Below, piece after piece: positions 45,522-53,432 of a stretch of DNA of 64,000 nucleotides. The position numbers were made by a program, and so were the translations under genes. Position 1 is the first letter of the stretch. Each line of letters begins with the position of its first letter. The notes beneath the pieces were generated by a model. It ran no database searches and had not been told where the DNA came from. It saw nothing but the letters and a program-made list of their open reading frames with translations. The stretch covers positions 496,001 through 560,000 of the forward strand of contig BQMF02000117.1 in the NCBI GenBank assembly GCA_027922465.2, given 5' to 3'. Origin of the DNA: Turritopsis dohrnii. Taxonomy: Eukaryota > Cnidaria > Hydrozoa > Anthoathecata > Oceaniidae.

Positions 45522-46787
45522 ATGGATCCAGTTGATTATGAAACACCTTTCCGTAAATTTGAAGATGTAGAAGATACATCGTTTACATCTGACACTACAC
45601 CGCTTATATCTGACACAGGCGATTCTTCTGAAATACAAAGCACATCAATTCAGCAGGGAATAGAAATTAAAAGACAGACAATAGAAGAGTTATACAAGTT
45701 TCTCGATATAGAAGGAAATCCTAATTTAGCTTTGGATCGGTTTCGAGTAACTTCAACCAATACACCAGGTGTCGCAAAAGTTGAATTTTATAAAAAAGGA
45801 AAATGGCGCCAAATAACGAAAGAAGTAGGAGGATTTTACACTCGAGATAGTATTAAAGGAATCCTAGGTGGAGAGGATGCTATAAAAAGACTGACAGGTG
45901 TTGATAGTACACCAGAGTGGATGCATAAAGGAAGACGTAAACTAGCGAAACAACTAGATAATATTGAAATGAATAGTTTGGATAACAGTCAAGTCCTCGA
46001 CAACATCTCAAATGCGAGGGAGGTATTGGGTGAAATGCTGGAGCAAGGCACCCAAAAAACGTTAGAGGTGGGGGAGTTCTTACGCGAGCAAGGGATTGAA
46101 TTTAATTTGCGTGAACTTAGAGGCTTAGACGATGCACTAAAACGAATACGTGGGGAGCTGGAGAACAACTTAACAAAATTAGGCGAACTCGATAGTCAAA
46201 TAGCAAAAGAAGAACGTAAACTAGGTGAAACAAGTGATCGTGAAATACAAGAAGAGATTAAGCGACGACTCTCCAATTTGAAAGCGGAGCGTACATCTCG
46301 ACTAGAGGTGCTCAGTGGTAACCGCAAGGAGTTGTCTAGCCAGTGGTCGCGCATCAAAGAGACGGTATTCAAAGTCCTCGACAAGGATAGAACACTAGGG
46401 GAGAAACTTCGCATCCTCTTTCGAGAGCAAGGCATCACAATCGTTTCAATCTTAACAGCGTTTTCGCTGGTAATATCAACGATAGCAACCTCTCTCACAG
46501 GTGGTGGTGGTGCTCCTCCAGGAAGTCCTCCTGCTGCTTCTGGAAGAGCTGGTGTGCAGCAATGGGTGAAGAAGCAGCTCGAAGCACTTGGACGCCTTCT
46601 CAGAAAACTTGCAAGCAAACTTGGAGCTGCATTGCCGGGGATCATTGGAAGTGTTGTAAGCTGGCTCTTAAACTTTCTGAAGAAAGGTGTCATAGCTCTA
46701 GCAAGCAACGCATGGCTAGTCGTAGTTTTGGGGGTTGGTTTGATAGGTAACTGGCTATGGTTTGAAATACAAAAGAACCGCAATTAA
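45522..46787 (+). CDS. Polinton coiled-coil protein with hydrophobic lytic-like C-terminus
   Basis: 421 residues from the ATG at 45522. An acidic Ser/Thr-rich N-terminus is followed by a globular part (KVEFYKKGKWRQITKEVGGF) and a long coiled coil at about 170-300 (ELENNLTKLGELDSQIAKEE). The C-terminal 120 residues hold a hydrophobic helix (IVSILTAFSLVISTIATSL) and a GGGGAPPGSPP linker. Then come an amphipathic basic helix and Gly/Ala-rich hydrophobic helices (GAALPGIIGSVVSWLLNFLK, then ALASNAWLVVVLGVGL). Such segments recall membrane-active minor virion proteins of adinto-like elements. That comparison is inference, and the name is unknown to me. Confidence 0.65.
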   Translation: MDPVDYETPFRKFEDVEDTSFTSDTTPLISDTGDSSEIQSTSIQQGIEIKRQTIEELYKFLDIEGNPNLALDRFRVTSTNTPGVAKVEFYKKGKWRQITKEVGGFYTRDSIKGILGGEDAIKRLTGVDSTPEWMHKGRRKLAKQLDNIEMNSLDNSQVLDNISNAREVLGEMLEQGTQKTLEVGEFLREQGIEFNLRELRGLDDALKRIRGELENNLTKLGELDSQIAKEERKLGETSDREIQEEIKRRLSNLKAERTSRLEVLSGNRKELSSQWSRIKETVFKVLDKDRTLGEKLRILFREQGITIVSILTAFSLVISTIATSLTGGGGAPPGSPPAASGRAGVQQWVKKQLEALGRLLRKLASKLGAALPGIIGSVVSWLLNFLKKGVIALASNAWLVVVLGVGLIGNWLWFEIQKNRN

Positions 46788-47837
46788 ACCGACACCTACC
46801 CACATGAGAGCTTGCTTTTCTTCTTCATGCTGCTTAGCCGCGGAAGACGTTGGAACTTGCTTAACGGGAGACGTTTGAGCTCGCTTAACGGAAGATGTTG
46901 GAGGATCGGAGGAAGCCATTCTGCGACCCTGAAATCCTCCCAAAGAGTGTTGTTTAGGTGGTGGTGGTAGTTTACCGATGTGAGTCGCAACGGTAAGCTT
47001 TGTCGAAAAATCAGAGATGTTGTCGAGATTCCCAAGCTTTAAATCGCTGGGTATTAGGTATGTACCGAGGGCAACGCCAAAATCAGGTTCCGATCTAGCG
47101 TAACTTAAGGCTTTCTGGAACTTACCAATCTCTTCCGCTAAAGAGGTGTCTTTCCGGATCGCTTGCTCTACTGCGGTCATGAAGATCTTTTGCGCATCCA
47201 AGGCACGTCCAGTGTCACCCGCTATAACGGAACGTGCACTCGCCTGACTTTCTAAAAGCATTCGTGCGTACATCCGCGTACTCTGCGACAAGCGTTGTAT
47301 ACCAGCTCTACTTAACCCGGCATTAACATCATTTTGAACGTAGAATTCCCAACTCTTGCCAATTCTCCGCATGCGAGCAGGGTATCGCCAGAAGAACTTG
47401 TCAGCTGGTATGTCAAACTCTGCAGAGAGCGTCTTGAACGCACTTGAATTGTATTTGTTATCTCGCGGGTTGAAGCTTAGTTCACTTGGTAGAGGAATTT
47501 CAAGTTGCTTCAAGATCAGACGTATCTGAAAATAGACGTGAAAGCGGTAGATGCTCGCAATCATAGGGTTCTTATGGTGTAGATGTTGCGTTGATATGCC
47601 GCAACCAGTCGTAGCTAACCAGGTAGCAAAAGATAACTGTCCTGGGTACATGTCGATATCGAGCCATATGTCATTTTTCATGGGTACAAACGGAAATGAG
47701 AAAATATCGCGAAACTTAGCGATGAAAAAGCTCCCTTGTTGATCCACAACGATCCTTTGCTCCCAGAGTTCCTTAGCAGCTAAGAGTGTACTGGGTTGCC
47801 CGAATTTTGGTATATACCGCACCTTGTCGTAGTTCAT
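46755..47837 (-). CDS. Unknown Polinton protein with C-terminal membrane anchor
   Basis: 360 residues of unknown function. The first two thirds look globular (WLATTGCGISTQHLHHKN, ADKFFWRYPARMRRIGKSW). A Pro/Ser-rich linker (SSVKRAQTSPVKQVPTSS) follows, and the end is a single hydrophobic segment (LMWVGVGLIAVLLYF). It converges with and overlaps the previous gene by 33 bp. Conserved size and position in a virion gene block suggest a structural or assembly role, but no motif proves it. Confidence 0.6.
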   Translation of the reverse strand: MNYDKVRYIPKFGQPSTLLAAKELWEQRIVVDQQGSFFIAKFRDIFSFPFVPMKNDIWLDIDMYPGQLSFATWLATTGCGISTQHLHHKNPMIASIYRFHVYFQIRLILKQLEIPLPSELSFNPRDNKYNSSAFKTLSAEFDIPADKFFWRYPARMRRIGKSWEFYVQNDVNAGLSRAGIQRLSQSTRMYARMLLESQASARSVIAGDTGRALDAQKIFMTAVEQAIRKDTSLAEEIGKFQKALSYARSEPDFGVALGTYLIPSDLKLGNLDNISDFSTKLTVATHIGKLPPPPKQHSLGGFQGRRMASSDPPTSSVKRAQTSPVKQVPTSSAAKQHEEEKQALMWVGVGLIAVLLYFKP

Positions 47838-47851
47838 TTCTCTTATAATAA
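47838..47851. promoter_or_regulatory. Bidirectional start region before the penton-like gene
   Basis: Divergent ATGs at 47837 (minus) and 47852 (plus) are separated by 14 bp reading TTCTCTTATAATAA. To the right this gives CTTATAATAAATG; to the left it gives TTATTATAAGAGAAATG. It is the twin of the 45506-45521 segment. Confidence 0.65.
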
Positions 47852-48517
47852 ATGTATGTAAATGTCACCCATCTTGGAGAAACCAAGTTACCAACAGAGT
47901 TAAAAGAAGGCACGGAGATTGCGATAAAAGAAGCAGTGTTATACGTGGGGTGGCTCAACCTAGTTCAACACGCTAGATTTACCATTGATCAAGTATCAAA
48001 AAAAGACCCCGTCGATTCAAGGTTCCCCCTGCATATAGACTTTCCACCTGGATTATATACGTCAAAGAGTATTCGTTCAAGAATAAATGCAAGATCACTT
48101 GGATGCGCAAATCTCGATCCAAGAGAGGATGGTAAGCTTCACTTATCAGTACAAAAAGGGTATTACGTCTCAATAAGTGAAAACTTAGGGGAACTTTTAG
48201 GATTAGATAAGAAGTATACTCAAGGTGAATATAGATCGGTGCCAAACTTCTGTACGTTCAAGTCTATACGGCTGTACTGTGAGGAATTCGAAAACAGCTA
48301 TATTCTGTTAAACGGTGCAATTACGAAAATCGTACACATTTTTAGACTTCAGAAGCCAGAATACGAGTATGGCGACATCATGTCGTATCACTATGAACGT
48401 CCTATGTTCACCAACAAATTGAGGTCCTCAACGCGAACGTTGAATTTTTACGTCACCGACGATCAAGGCAGGAAAGTTGATTTACAAGCTATCAATATGC
48501 TCGTCGTCTTCAAATAA
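47852..48517 (+). CDS. Probable minor capsid (penton-like, single jelly-roll) protein
   Basis: 221 residues. Beta-rich throughout: IKEAVLYVGWLNLVQHARFT near the start, GYYVSISENLGELLGL in the middle, and TFKSIRLYCEEFENSYI. It ends in RPMFTNKLRSSTRTLNFYV and a VDLQAINMLVVFK strand. The arrangement of the last two strands (a peptide-like call to order, then D-x-x-G-x-x-V-D-L) resembles penton proteins of Polintons and adintoviruses. Its place near the capsid genes supports a vertex protein. Moderately sure; structure prediction is the test. Confidence 0.65.
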   Translation: MYVNVTHLGETKLPTELKEGTEIAIKEAVLYVGWLNLVQHARFTIDQVSKKDPVDSRFPLHIDFPPGLYTSKSIRSRINARSLGCANLDPREDGKLHLSVQKGYYVSISENLGELLGLDKKYTQGEYRSVPNFCTFKSIRLYCEEFENSYILLNGAITKIVHIFRLQKPEYEYGDIMSYHYERPMFTNKLRSSTRTLNFYVTDDQGRKVDLQAINMLVVFK

Positions 48518-48521
48518 ACAG

Positions 48522-49175
48522 ATGGCAATGTACGACGTGACTACGGAGAAGCTATATCCTGTTTTACCAGACCCAGAGAATGGATACGCAAAAAACTATA
48601 GAATTCAAGCGGTGAAGGAGACGGAAGCATACCTATCTCGGGAATTAGAAAGTCGAACATCTTTAGAGCGCAAATTTTCACACTACTCAGCAGTTGCGAA
48701 ATATGCATGTTACTTTCTGATCGCGGTGAATGTTGTACTCTCTGGTGGTGAGATTGCATGCTTGGTATCAGAAATGGATACTTCGATGAGCATCGGGCTG
48801 TGTGTGACAGCTCTCGTGGTGGGTCTAATAATGAGCGGTATTCAAAAATGTGCCTCTATTTTCGATGTAAAAAGACAGAAAAACCATGATATCGCATTCG
48901 CTGCGCAGACCGTTCTAGACAGTCTGCGTGTGCTAATATCAAAAGTCTACGAAGACGGTACCATCGATCATCCTGAGTTTACTCGAATTATGGAGGAGAA
49001 ACAGCTTTACGAACATCAGAAGCAAGAGCTGCGAAAACGATCAAGGAAGGTGATCAAACAGCTTTACGAACATCAGAAGCAAGAGCTTTTGGAACGTGGA
49101 AGGAAAGAAGGTCGCGAAGAAATCGCAAAAAAGCTCGTGAGCAGTTCAGATACCCCGAGTGCACCTGCTATGTGA
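48522..49175 (+). CDS. Polinton two-pass membrane protein with coiled tail
   Basis: 217 residues from the ATG at 48522, five bases after the penton-like stop. An upstream extension has no ATG start. Two hydrophobic segments (ACYFLIAVNVVLSGGEIACL near 70-90 and SIGLCVTALVVGLIMSG near 98-115) are preceded by a charged helix. A helical C-terminal tail follows, with a duplicated QLYEHQKQEL motif. The general layout is like SLATT-type two-helix proteins, but I do not claim that family. Function unknown; possibly a virion or host-membrane protein. Confidence 0.6.
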   Translation: MAMYDVTTEKLYPVLPDPENGYAKNYRIQAVKETEAYLSRELESRTSLERKFSHYSAVAKYACYFLIAVNVVLSGGEIACLVSEMDTSMSIGLCVTALVVGLIMSGIQKCASIFDVKRQKNHDIAFAAQTVLDSLRVLISKVYEDGTIDHPEFTRIMEEKQLYEHQKQELRKRSRKVIKQLYEHQKQELLERGRKEGREEIAKKLVSSSDTPSAPAM

Positions 49176-49236
49176 TGTATGAGGCACCCCCTCCTTATGT
49201 TTTATAGCTTGGTAAAGCTACAAAACGACATTTGTA

Positions 49237-49467
49237 TTATCCATCCCTCCACTTGCTATGGCAGTTGTTACACTCATTGAACACTGACGTTCCCTCGTCA
49301 CATGACCTGACTTGTTTTGGTATTGAAAGAATGTTCCTGCTCCCACAGCGATGGCAAGTATACAATGTTTGTTCTGGAGCAGTCGATCTAGGCTTTGACA
49401 TTTCGTTGAATATTTTAAGGAGTCTATCCTTGGCAGAGTCAAATATTGGATTTGAAAAGTCTTCCAT
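49237..49467 (-). CDS. TFIIS-type zinc-ribbon protein of the Polinton
   Basis: 76 residues. The C-terminal 40 form a zinc ribbon with CHRCGS and CNNCHSKW cysteine pairs and RSCDEGTSVF between them. This corresponds to the RSADE loop of TFIIS, although one of the acidic pair is shifted (CDEG). TFIIS ribbons stimulate RNA polymerase transcript cleavage and occur in large DNA viruses. The N-terminus (SNPIFDSAKDRLLKIFNEMS) is helical. The start lies in GTAAATAAATG. Part of its coding region is duplicated just upstream of the innexin. Confidence 0.7.
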   Translation of the reverse strand: MEDFSNPIFDSAKDRLLKIFNEMSKPRSTAPEQTLYTCHRCGSRNILSIPKQVRSCDEGTSVFNECNNCHSKWRDG

Positions 49468-49475
49468 TTATTTAC

Positions 49476-50120
49476 TCGACCTCCCAAGGGGTCCCATCAG
49501 ATGGGACCCCTCTTCAATCTTCAAGGGCAGGGACACCCAAGTCATATAGATCATCACGAGTTAAGTCGATCAATCTGAAATGACACTGGAAACGTTCCAC
49601 ATGCCCGTCCTCTTCGAATCTATTAAACGCGTGTATACCGTTAGGATTATCGATGACAACGATCTCCTCACTGCTCGGAAACTGGTTGAGTAACCATCGT
49701 CTCTTACTTGTGATTGTACGTCTCTGTATCCGTGCGATGTAGTAAGGCAGGTTGTAATGTTCATCATCTTCAGATGTAGAGTGTTTGCGTACAATCAGAA
49801 GAACATTATCCTTGCGCAGGTCTTCTGCGTGAGGAACATGTCTTTGCAGGAGTTTATCGATCATTTGATAACGCTCTACAAGGTCATCGTTGAGTAAAGC
49901 AAGAGCTGCTTCAGCTTCCTCAATGGCATTTTGCTTTTCTTGGATAATCTTGTTAAAACCTCTCGGGATAATCTCTTTAAGCAACCAGTTTCGGGCTAAA
50001 GCTGCAGTAGGTTTTTCACTACGCATTACGATGTAGAGAGCAAGCTCTAAGGAAAGGAACACATCGTGGGGGTTTCGCGACCTCCCAAGGGGGTCCATCA
50101 GATGGACACCCTTTTCAAGT
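49476..50120. repeat. Short repeat pair around the BRO gene end
   Basis: CGACCTCCCAAGGGG..TCCATCAGATGG-type sequence occurs at about 49478-49512, just upstream of the zinc-ribbon gene, and again at about 50079-50115 inside the BRO coding region. The first copy contains a hairpin (GGGGTCCCATC / GATGGGACCCC). Confidence 0.55.
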
Positions 50121-50284
50121 TCTACTCTAGTGAGTTGCTCACGCTTCATAGTGTCTGGAACAGATGTAACTATGTGCTTCAACCCTAAGAACTTACCAAA
50201 TTGTGCTCTGTGAATGAATGGTTGGTTTTGTCCATCAAAAAGTACTTCAATGGTTGATAATCCAGAAAACAAAGACAAGTTCAT
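49514..50284 (-). CDS. BRO-N-domain protein of the Polinton
   Basis: 256 residues from the ATG at 50284, preferred over a GTG further out. Residues about 10-100 form a BRO-N domain (FDGQNQPFIHRAQFGKFLGL, then LSLELALYIVMRSEKPTAA with the LARNWLLKEIIPRG end). A coiled segment (EEAEAALALLNDDLVERYQM) follows. The C-terminal part (YNLPYYIARIQRRTITSKRR) looks like the DUF3627-type domain that accompanies such DNA-binding modules in large DNA viruses. BRO-N proteins bind DNA and often act as regulators. The gene is divergent from the innexin. Confidence 0.75.
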   Translation of the reverse strand: MNLSLFSGLSTIEVLFDGQNQPFIHRAQFGKFLGLKHIVTSVPDTMKREQLTRVELEKGVHLMDPLGRSRNPHDVFLSLELALYIVMRSEKPTAALARNWLLKEIIPRGFNKIIQEKQNAIEEAEAALALLNDDLVERYQMIDKLLQRHVPHAEDLRKDNVLLIVRKHSTSEDDEHYNLPYYIARIQRRTITSKRRWLLNQFPSSEEIVVIDNPNGIHAFNRFEEDGHVERFQCHFRLIDLTRDDLYDLGVPALED

Positions 50285-50298
50285 CTTTCTTATAGAAA

Positions 50299-50420
50299 CA
50301 ACTTCCAACTTGCACACGTATGGACGTCAAGTAAGTGGGAGACATTTACTTGAAGCTCTAGGCTTTGACATTTCGTTGAATATTTTAAGGAGTCAAATAT
50401 TGGATTTGAAAAGAGATAAA
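50299..50420. repeat. Mosaic leader of the innexin gene
   Basis: 50299-50356 repeats the end of the innexin gene (51427-51480), with three extra bases (TAA) inside. 50357-50410 repeats part of the zinc-ribbon gene (49385-49460), with a 13-base deletion. The two copied pieces sit back to back directly upstream of the innexin ATG. Confidence 0.8.
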
Positions 50421-51479
50421 ATGAATATTATAGATCCGCTCAAGCAAGTTCTCGCTATAGATTTTACTAAGAAGAGAAATGATTCAGTTACATCCAGATT
50501 TAACAGGCTGCTGGGTTCAAAGATAATCATGTTGACAACTCTCATAACGGCATGGTGTTGGTACAAAGATGGCATGAATTGCAATATGTTAGGTTGGGAT
50601 GTAGGGAACAAATTCATACAAAATGCTTGCTGGATGAAGGGTCTATATATATATGAGGAGCTCACAAAATATGAACTATCTCACGAGTACGGAATTCCTG
50701 ATACTCTCGATATGACTGGAATTCTCCAGCAGCGAGATGGCAGTCATGTGCTATGTAAGTCGCGAGGATCATGTGTGCCCATGAAAAAGACTATTATCAC
50801 ATCTTACCAATGGATTCCATTCTTCATTCTAGCATGTTCAATGGCATTACAGTTGCCATATATGTTGTTCAAGTGGAACTTTGAGCGATTGGAAAAATTT
50901 AAGAGCTGTGTAGAATCTTCCTCTGCAGCAGCGATTTATAATGTGTACTTTTGTGATACTGTGACTTGTACGAAGAATGTGTACATTTTTTGCCAATTTA
51001 TAGTGGAAATTTTGTACATCATCATGAACCTGTCGATTCTCCAGGCATGCAGACAACTCATAGGAGTGCCAGATATAACGAAGAAAGGTAATAATGTACT
51101 CTTTCCTACTATGGGTATGTGCACGATTGAGGCAAATAAGGGTAGTCTCACGGTTATATACACCAATACACTAACTTTATCATGTGAGATATCTTCACAT
51201 GTCATATATGGCTACTGCTTCATTATAGTGTGGTTGGTTGCAGTGTTAGGAACTATAGTTTCTTGCATTGGTGTACTAATAACACTAGGCCGAATGTACC
51301 AAAACTACCATCGTTCCAATAGGAAAGGCTTCACTATGTATCAATTGGAACTTTATGAGGCTGTTCGAGAAAAAGATATCCAAAAATTTTATGAAATCAA
51401 CCAGATGATGACAAATTTCCCTGATGAACAACTTCCAACTTGCACACGTATGGACGTCAAGTGGGAGACATTTACTTGA
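50421..51479 (+). CDS. Innexin (gap-junction/hemichannel protein) carried by the Polinton
   Basis: 352 residues from the ATG at 50421, with the N-terminus (IIDPLKQVLAIDF) expected of innexins. Four membrane helices are visible: SKIIMLTTLITAW (about 35-47), WIPFFILACSMALQLPYML (about 135), CQFIVEILYIIMNLSIL (about 190) and GYCFIIVWLVAVLGTIVSCI (about 270). The second begins with the family motif as SYQWIPF (usual form YYQW). Loop 1 has paired Cys (MNCNMLG, ACWMKGLY) and loop 2 has Cys in FPTMGMCTIE and LTLSCEIS. No intron, no stop. It is flanked by viral genes, and its last 8 bp overlap the convergent SAP-like gene. The frame stays open upstream to about 50214 only because of copied sequence. 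Confidence 0.85.
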   Translation: MNIIDPLKQVLAIDFTKKRNDSVTSRFNRLLGSKIIMLTTLITAWCWYKDGMNCNMLGWDVGNKFIQNACWMKGLYIYEELTKYELSHEYGIPDTLDMTGILQQRDGSHVLCKSRGSCVPMKKTIITSYQWIPFFILACSMALQLPYMLFKWNFERLEKFKSCVESSSAAAIYNVYFCDTVTCTKNVYIFCQFIVEILYIIMNLSILQACRQLIGVPDITKKGNNVLFPTMGMCTIEANKGSLTVIYTNTLTLSCEISSHVIYGYCFIIVWLVAVLGTIVSCIGVLITLGRMYQNYHRSNRKGFTMYQLELYEAVREKDIQKFYEINQMMTNFPDEQLPTCTRMDVKWETFT

Positions 51480-51786
51480 AGTAATGCCTGGTACAGTCAA
51501 CCTCATAGCCTACGATCTCTCCGGTTTCAACATCAGTCTCCTCACCTGCTGGCGATGTATAAATTTGTCTTTTGACAAACGCTTTTTTCGAGAGATTACA
51601 AAAAAGTCTATTCAGTGCACATTCGTGACACTCGGGGAACTCTGTCTGCACTCCTATAGAGCGCTGGTTCCGCTTGTACCTTATTCCACCACTCAAGAGT
51701 TCATTAAGTTCATTTTTGTTCATCGTAGAATAGCCTCGAAGACCTTCTTCTTTCGCTTTCAGCCTTAGTTGTTTCAGTGTTGCCAT
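51472..51786 (-). CDS. Small SAP/Rho-N-like protein with Cys cluster
   Basis: 104 residues from the ATG at 51786. The N-terminus (ATLKQLRLKAKEEGLRGYST, then NKNELNELL) is a SAP/Rho-N-type helix-extended-loop-helix of the kind that binds nucleic acid. The middle has CHECALNRLFC, a possible metal site. The same kind of N-terminal module occurs in the DNA polymerase of this element (VRELRSQAKERGFKGYYKLR). It converges with the innexin, overlapping by 8 bp. Function unknown. Confidence 0.6.
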   Translation of the reverse strand: MATLKQLRLKAKEEGLRGYSTMNKNELNELLSGGIRYKRNQRSIGVQTEFPECHECALNRLFCNLSKKAFVKRQIYTSPAGEETDVETGEIVGYEVDCTRHYFK

Positions 51787-51820
51787 TTTGTTCAAAGTTA
51801 CAACATTAACTTTGAAGTCT

Positions 51821-52402
51821 CTACTCATCACTGAGAAGGCTCTCACGCATATCTGTTTCATGGTACCTGCACTCTTTCAAATGGACTTGGAGGTAGTGGT
51901 TGTGATGGCTCTGTGTGTACACGCTTCCGATCTTCAACACACCAGTGGCCTTGCAGGATTGGTTAAATGGTGGTGAATCATCATTAAACTTTGTTTTGAT
52001 GTCACCATCCCAGGAGATGAGCTTTGGGTTGATCCAGCCTGCAGTACTTATCACAGTACCTGTCAAGGTATTGAAGAGAAGCTCTTGCACACGATCAGCA
52101 ATCGCGTTGTAGGCATCACACCAAGCTTTATCATCGGACACGTTGAATCCCATCTTCCAGGCGGATGTCTCGTTATACCTCGATACACCTGAAGAGTGAC
52201 ACTTCCGTGGGGTCTTGATTAAGAGAGGAACGATTTTAGTCGGTTCCTTCTCATACCCGATGTAGTACCTCAGGTCGTTCTTGTTTGCTACGATAGGTTC
52301 TGCTATAGTGATCTTTGACATGTCGATAGTGTAAATGTCGGTAAGTTCTGCACTAGAGTTAAAGTCATTCCGTGAAACTTCGATTTGTCCAAAACGCAAC
52401 AT
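51821..52402 (-). CDS. Polinton protein resembling an NCLDV-associated uncharacterised family
   Basis: 193 residues from the ATG at 52402, chosen because CATATAATAAAG precedes it directly. The core has KIVPLLIKTPRKCHSSGVSR, WCDAYNAIADRVQELLF and SVYTQSHHNHYLQVHLKEC. The PLLIKTP..C.S.GV pattern recalls a family found in nucleocytoplasmic large DNA viruses (DUF5871-like), as far as I remember. A single-strand DNA-binding or replication role is possible but unproven. Confidence 0.5.
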   Translation of the reverse strand: MLRFGQIEVSRNDFNSSAELTDIYTIDMSKITIAEPIVANKNDLRYYIGYEKEPTKIVPLLIKTPRKCHSSGVSRYNETSAWKMGFNVSDDKAWCDAYNAIADRVQELLFNTLTGTVISTAGWINPKLISWDGDIKTKFNDDSPPFNQSCKATGVLKIGSVYTQSHHNHYLQVHLKECRYHETDMRESLLSDE

Positions 52403-52448
52403 CTTTATTATATGCAACAAAAACTCCAACTTTGAAATATTTATGAGA

Positions 52449-53429
52449 CTACCACTTTTTTACGTATTCTGGAGGTACTTCCGTATCCTCAGGAATAAGC
52501 ATAAGTTCTTCACGTACAAAAGATCTCTCCGGCCCATCTTCTAGGTAGTACAAAACACGCTGACCTTGGTATTGCAATATCTTATCGACCCGATACGTTT
52601 CCCGACTCCAGTTGTTGTCTGTTGCGCGTCGTTTTATACCGTCATGTTCCTCACCCGGCGCTAGCAAATAGCGGTATAATCCCGCTTCAGGTAAAGTTTC
52701 TTCCTTCGGGTAAAACCCAACTTTTAACGGAACTTCCTCCAGTTTAATCGCCTTTGAGGGTTTCATCCCGGTTCTGGCAAGAACATTGTTGTTCAGTTGA
52801 CTCACACTTTTCTGGTAGTGTTTTACCCAAGTGGTACTGTTTTTCTCTGGATCTTCCAACTCCTGCGCATCTTGTATAGGGAAAAGTTTCTCCGCGAGGA
52901 GTTTGTTGAAGTTTTCCACAAAGGCCTGCTTTCTGTGGTTATGCTTTGTTGTAGTTCTCACCACCTCGACATCGTGCTTCTGGAAGACCTTGGCTGTTTC
53001 CGACTTGAACTCTGATCCGTTATCTACATAGAGCTTCTCAGGCCACTTTAGTGGACCCTTTTTGTAAATGTCAGCAAACATCTCTGCAACGTCGCTCGCC
53101 TTCTTCGTTCTCAGAGGTCTACTCGCTTTATACCCTGAAGCAATATCGATCACATTCAAAGCGTACTTGTACGTATTCTGATAGACTTTGTCATGAGGAA
53201 GATACAAAAGATCGGCCTGGTGGATCTTGTTCACCTTGGTCACGTAAAAGTGAGGATAGTCGATGTGCTTAGGCCTTGGTAGATGTATCTGATATAAAGC
53301 TTGATGAGTTAGCCACTTCAACACTTGTTTCCTAGTAACTCCAGCAGCCTTCTGAAGCTCTTTAATGGCTTTCTTCCCTTTCCACAGATTCTCTGGTTTG
53401 TAGTAGATGTCACGCAACGTTTCAGTCAT
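52449..53429 (-). CDS. Retroviral-type integrase of the Polinton
   Basis: 326 residues. A zinc-binding/HTH-like N-terminus (GVTRKQVLKWLTHQALYQIH) precedes the rve core. The triad is Asp in HQADLLYL (about residue 73), Asp in YVDNGSEF (about 136) and Glu in KQAFVENF (about 172). The C-terminus has a chromo/SH3-like part (YRVDKILQYQGQRVLYYLE). This enzyme inserts the element into the host genome and is the hallmark of Maverick/Polintons. The start is in GTAATAAATG. The triad is intact. Confidence 0.9.
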   Translation of the reverse strand: MTETLRDIYYKPENLWKGKKAIKELQKAAGVTRKQVLKWLTHQALYQIHLPRPKHIDYPHFYVTKVNKIHQADLLYLPHDKVYQNTYKYALNVIDIASGYKASRPLRTKKASDVAEMFADIYKKGPLKWPEKLYVDNGSEFKSETAKVFQKHDVEVVRTTTKHNHRKQAFVENFNKLLAEKLFPIQDAQELEDPEKNSTTWVKHYQKSVSQLNNNVLARTGMKPSKAIKLEEVPLKVGFYPKEETLPEAGLYRYLLAPGEEHDGIKRRATDNNWSRETYRVDKILQYQGQRVLYYLEDGPERSFVREELMLIPEDTEVPPEYVKKW

Positions 53430-53432
53430 TTA

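Noticed and set aside
46196..46783. 195-residue minus-strand frame inside the coiled-coil protein gene
   Set aside because: Antisense shadow of a well-supported gene with low-complexity Ser/Pro composition.
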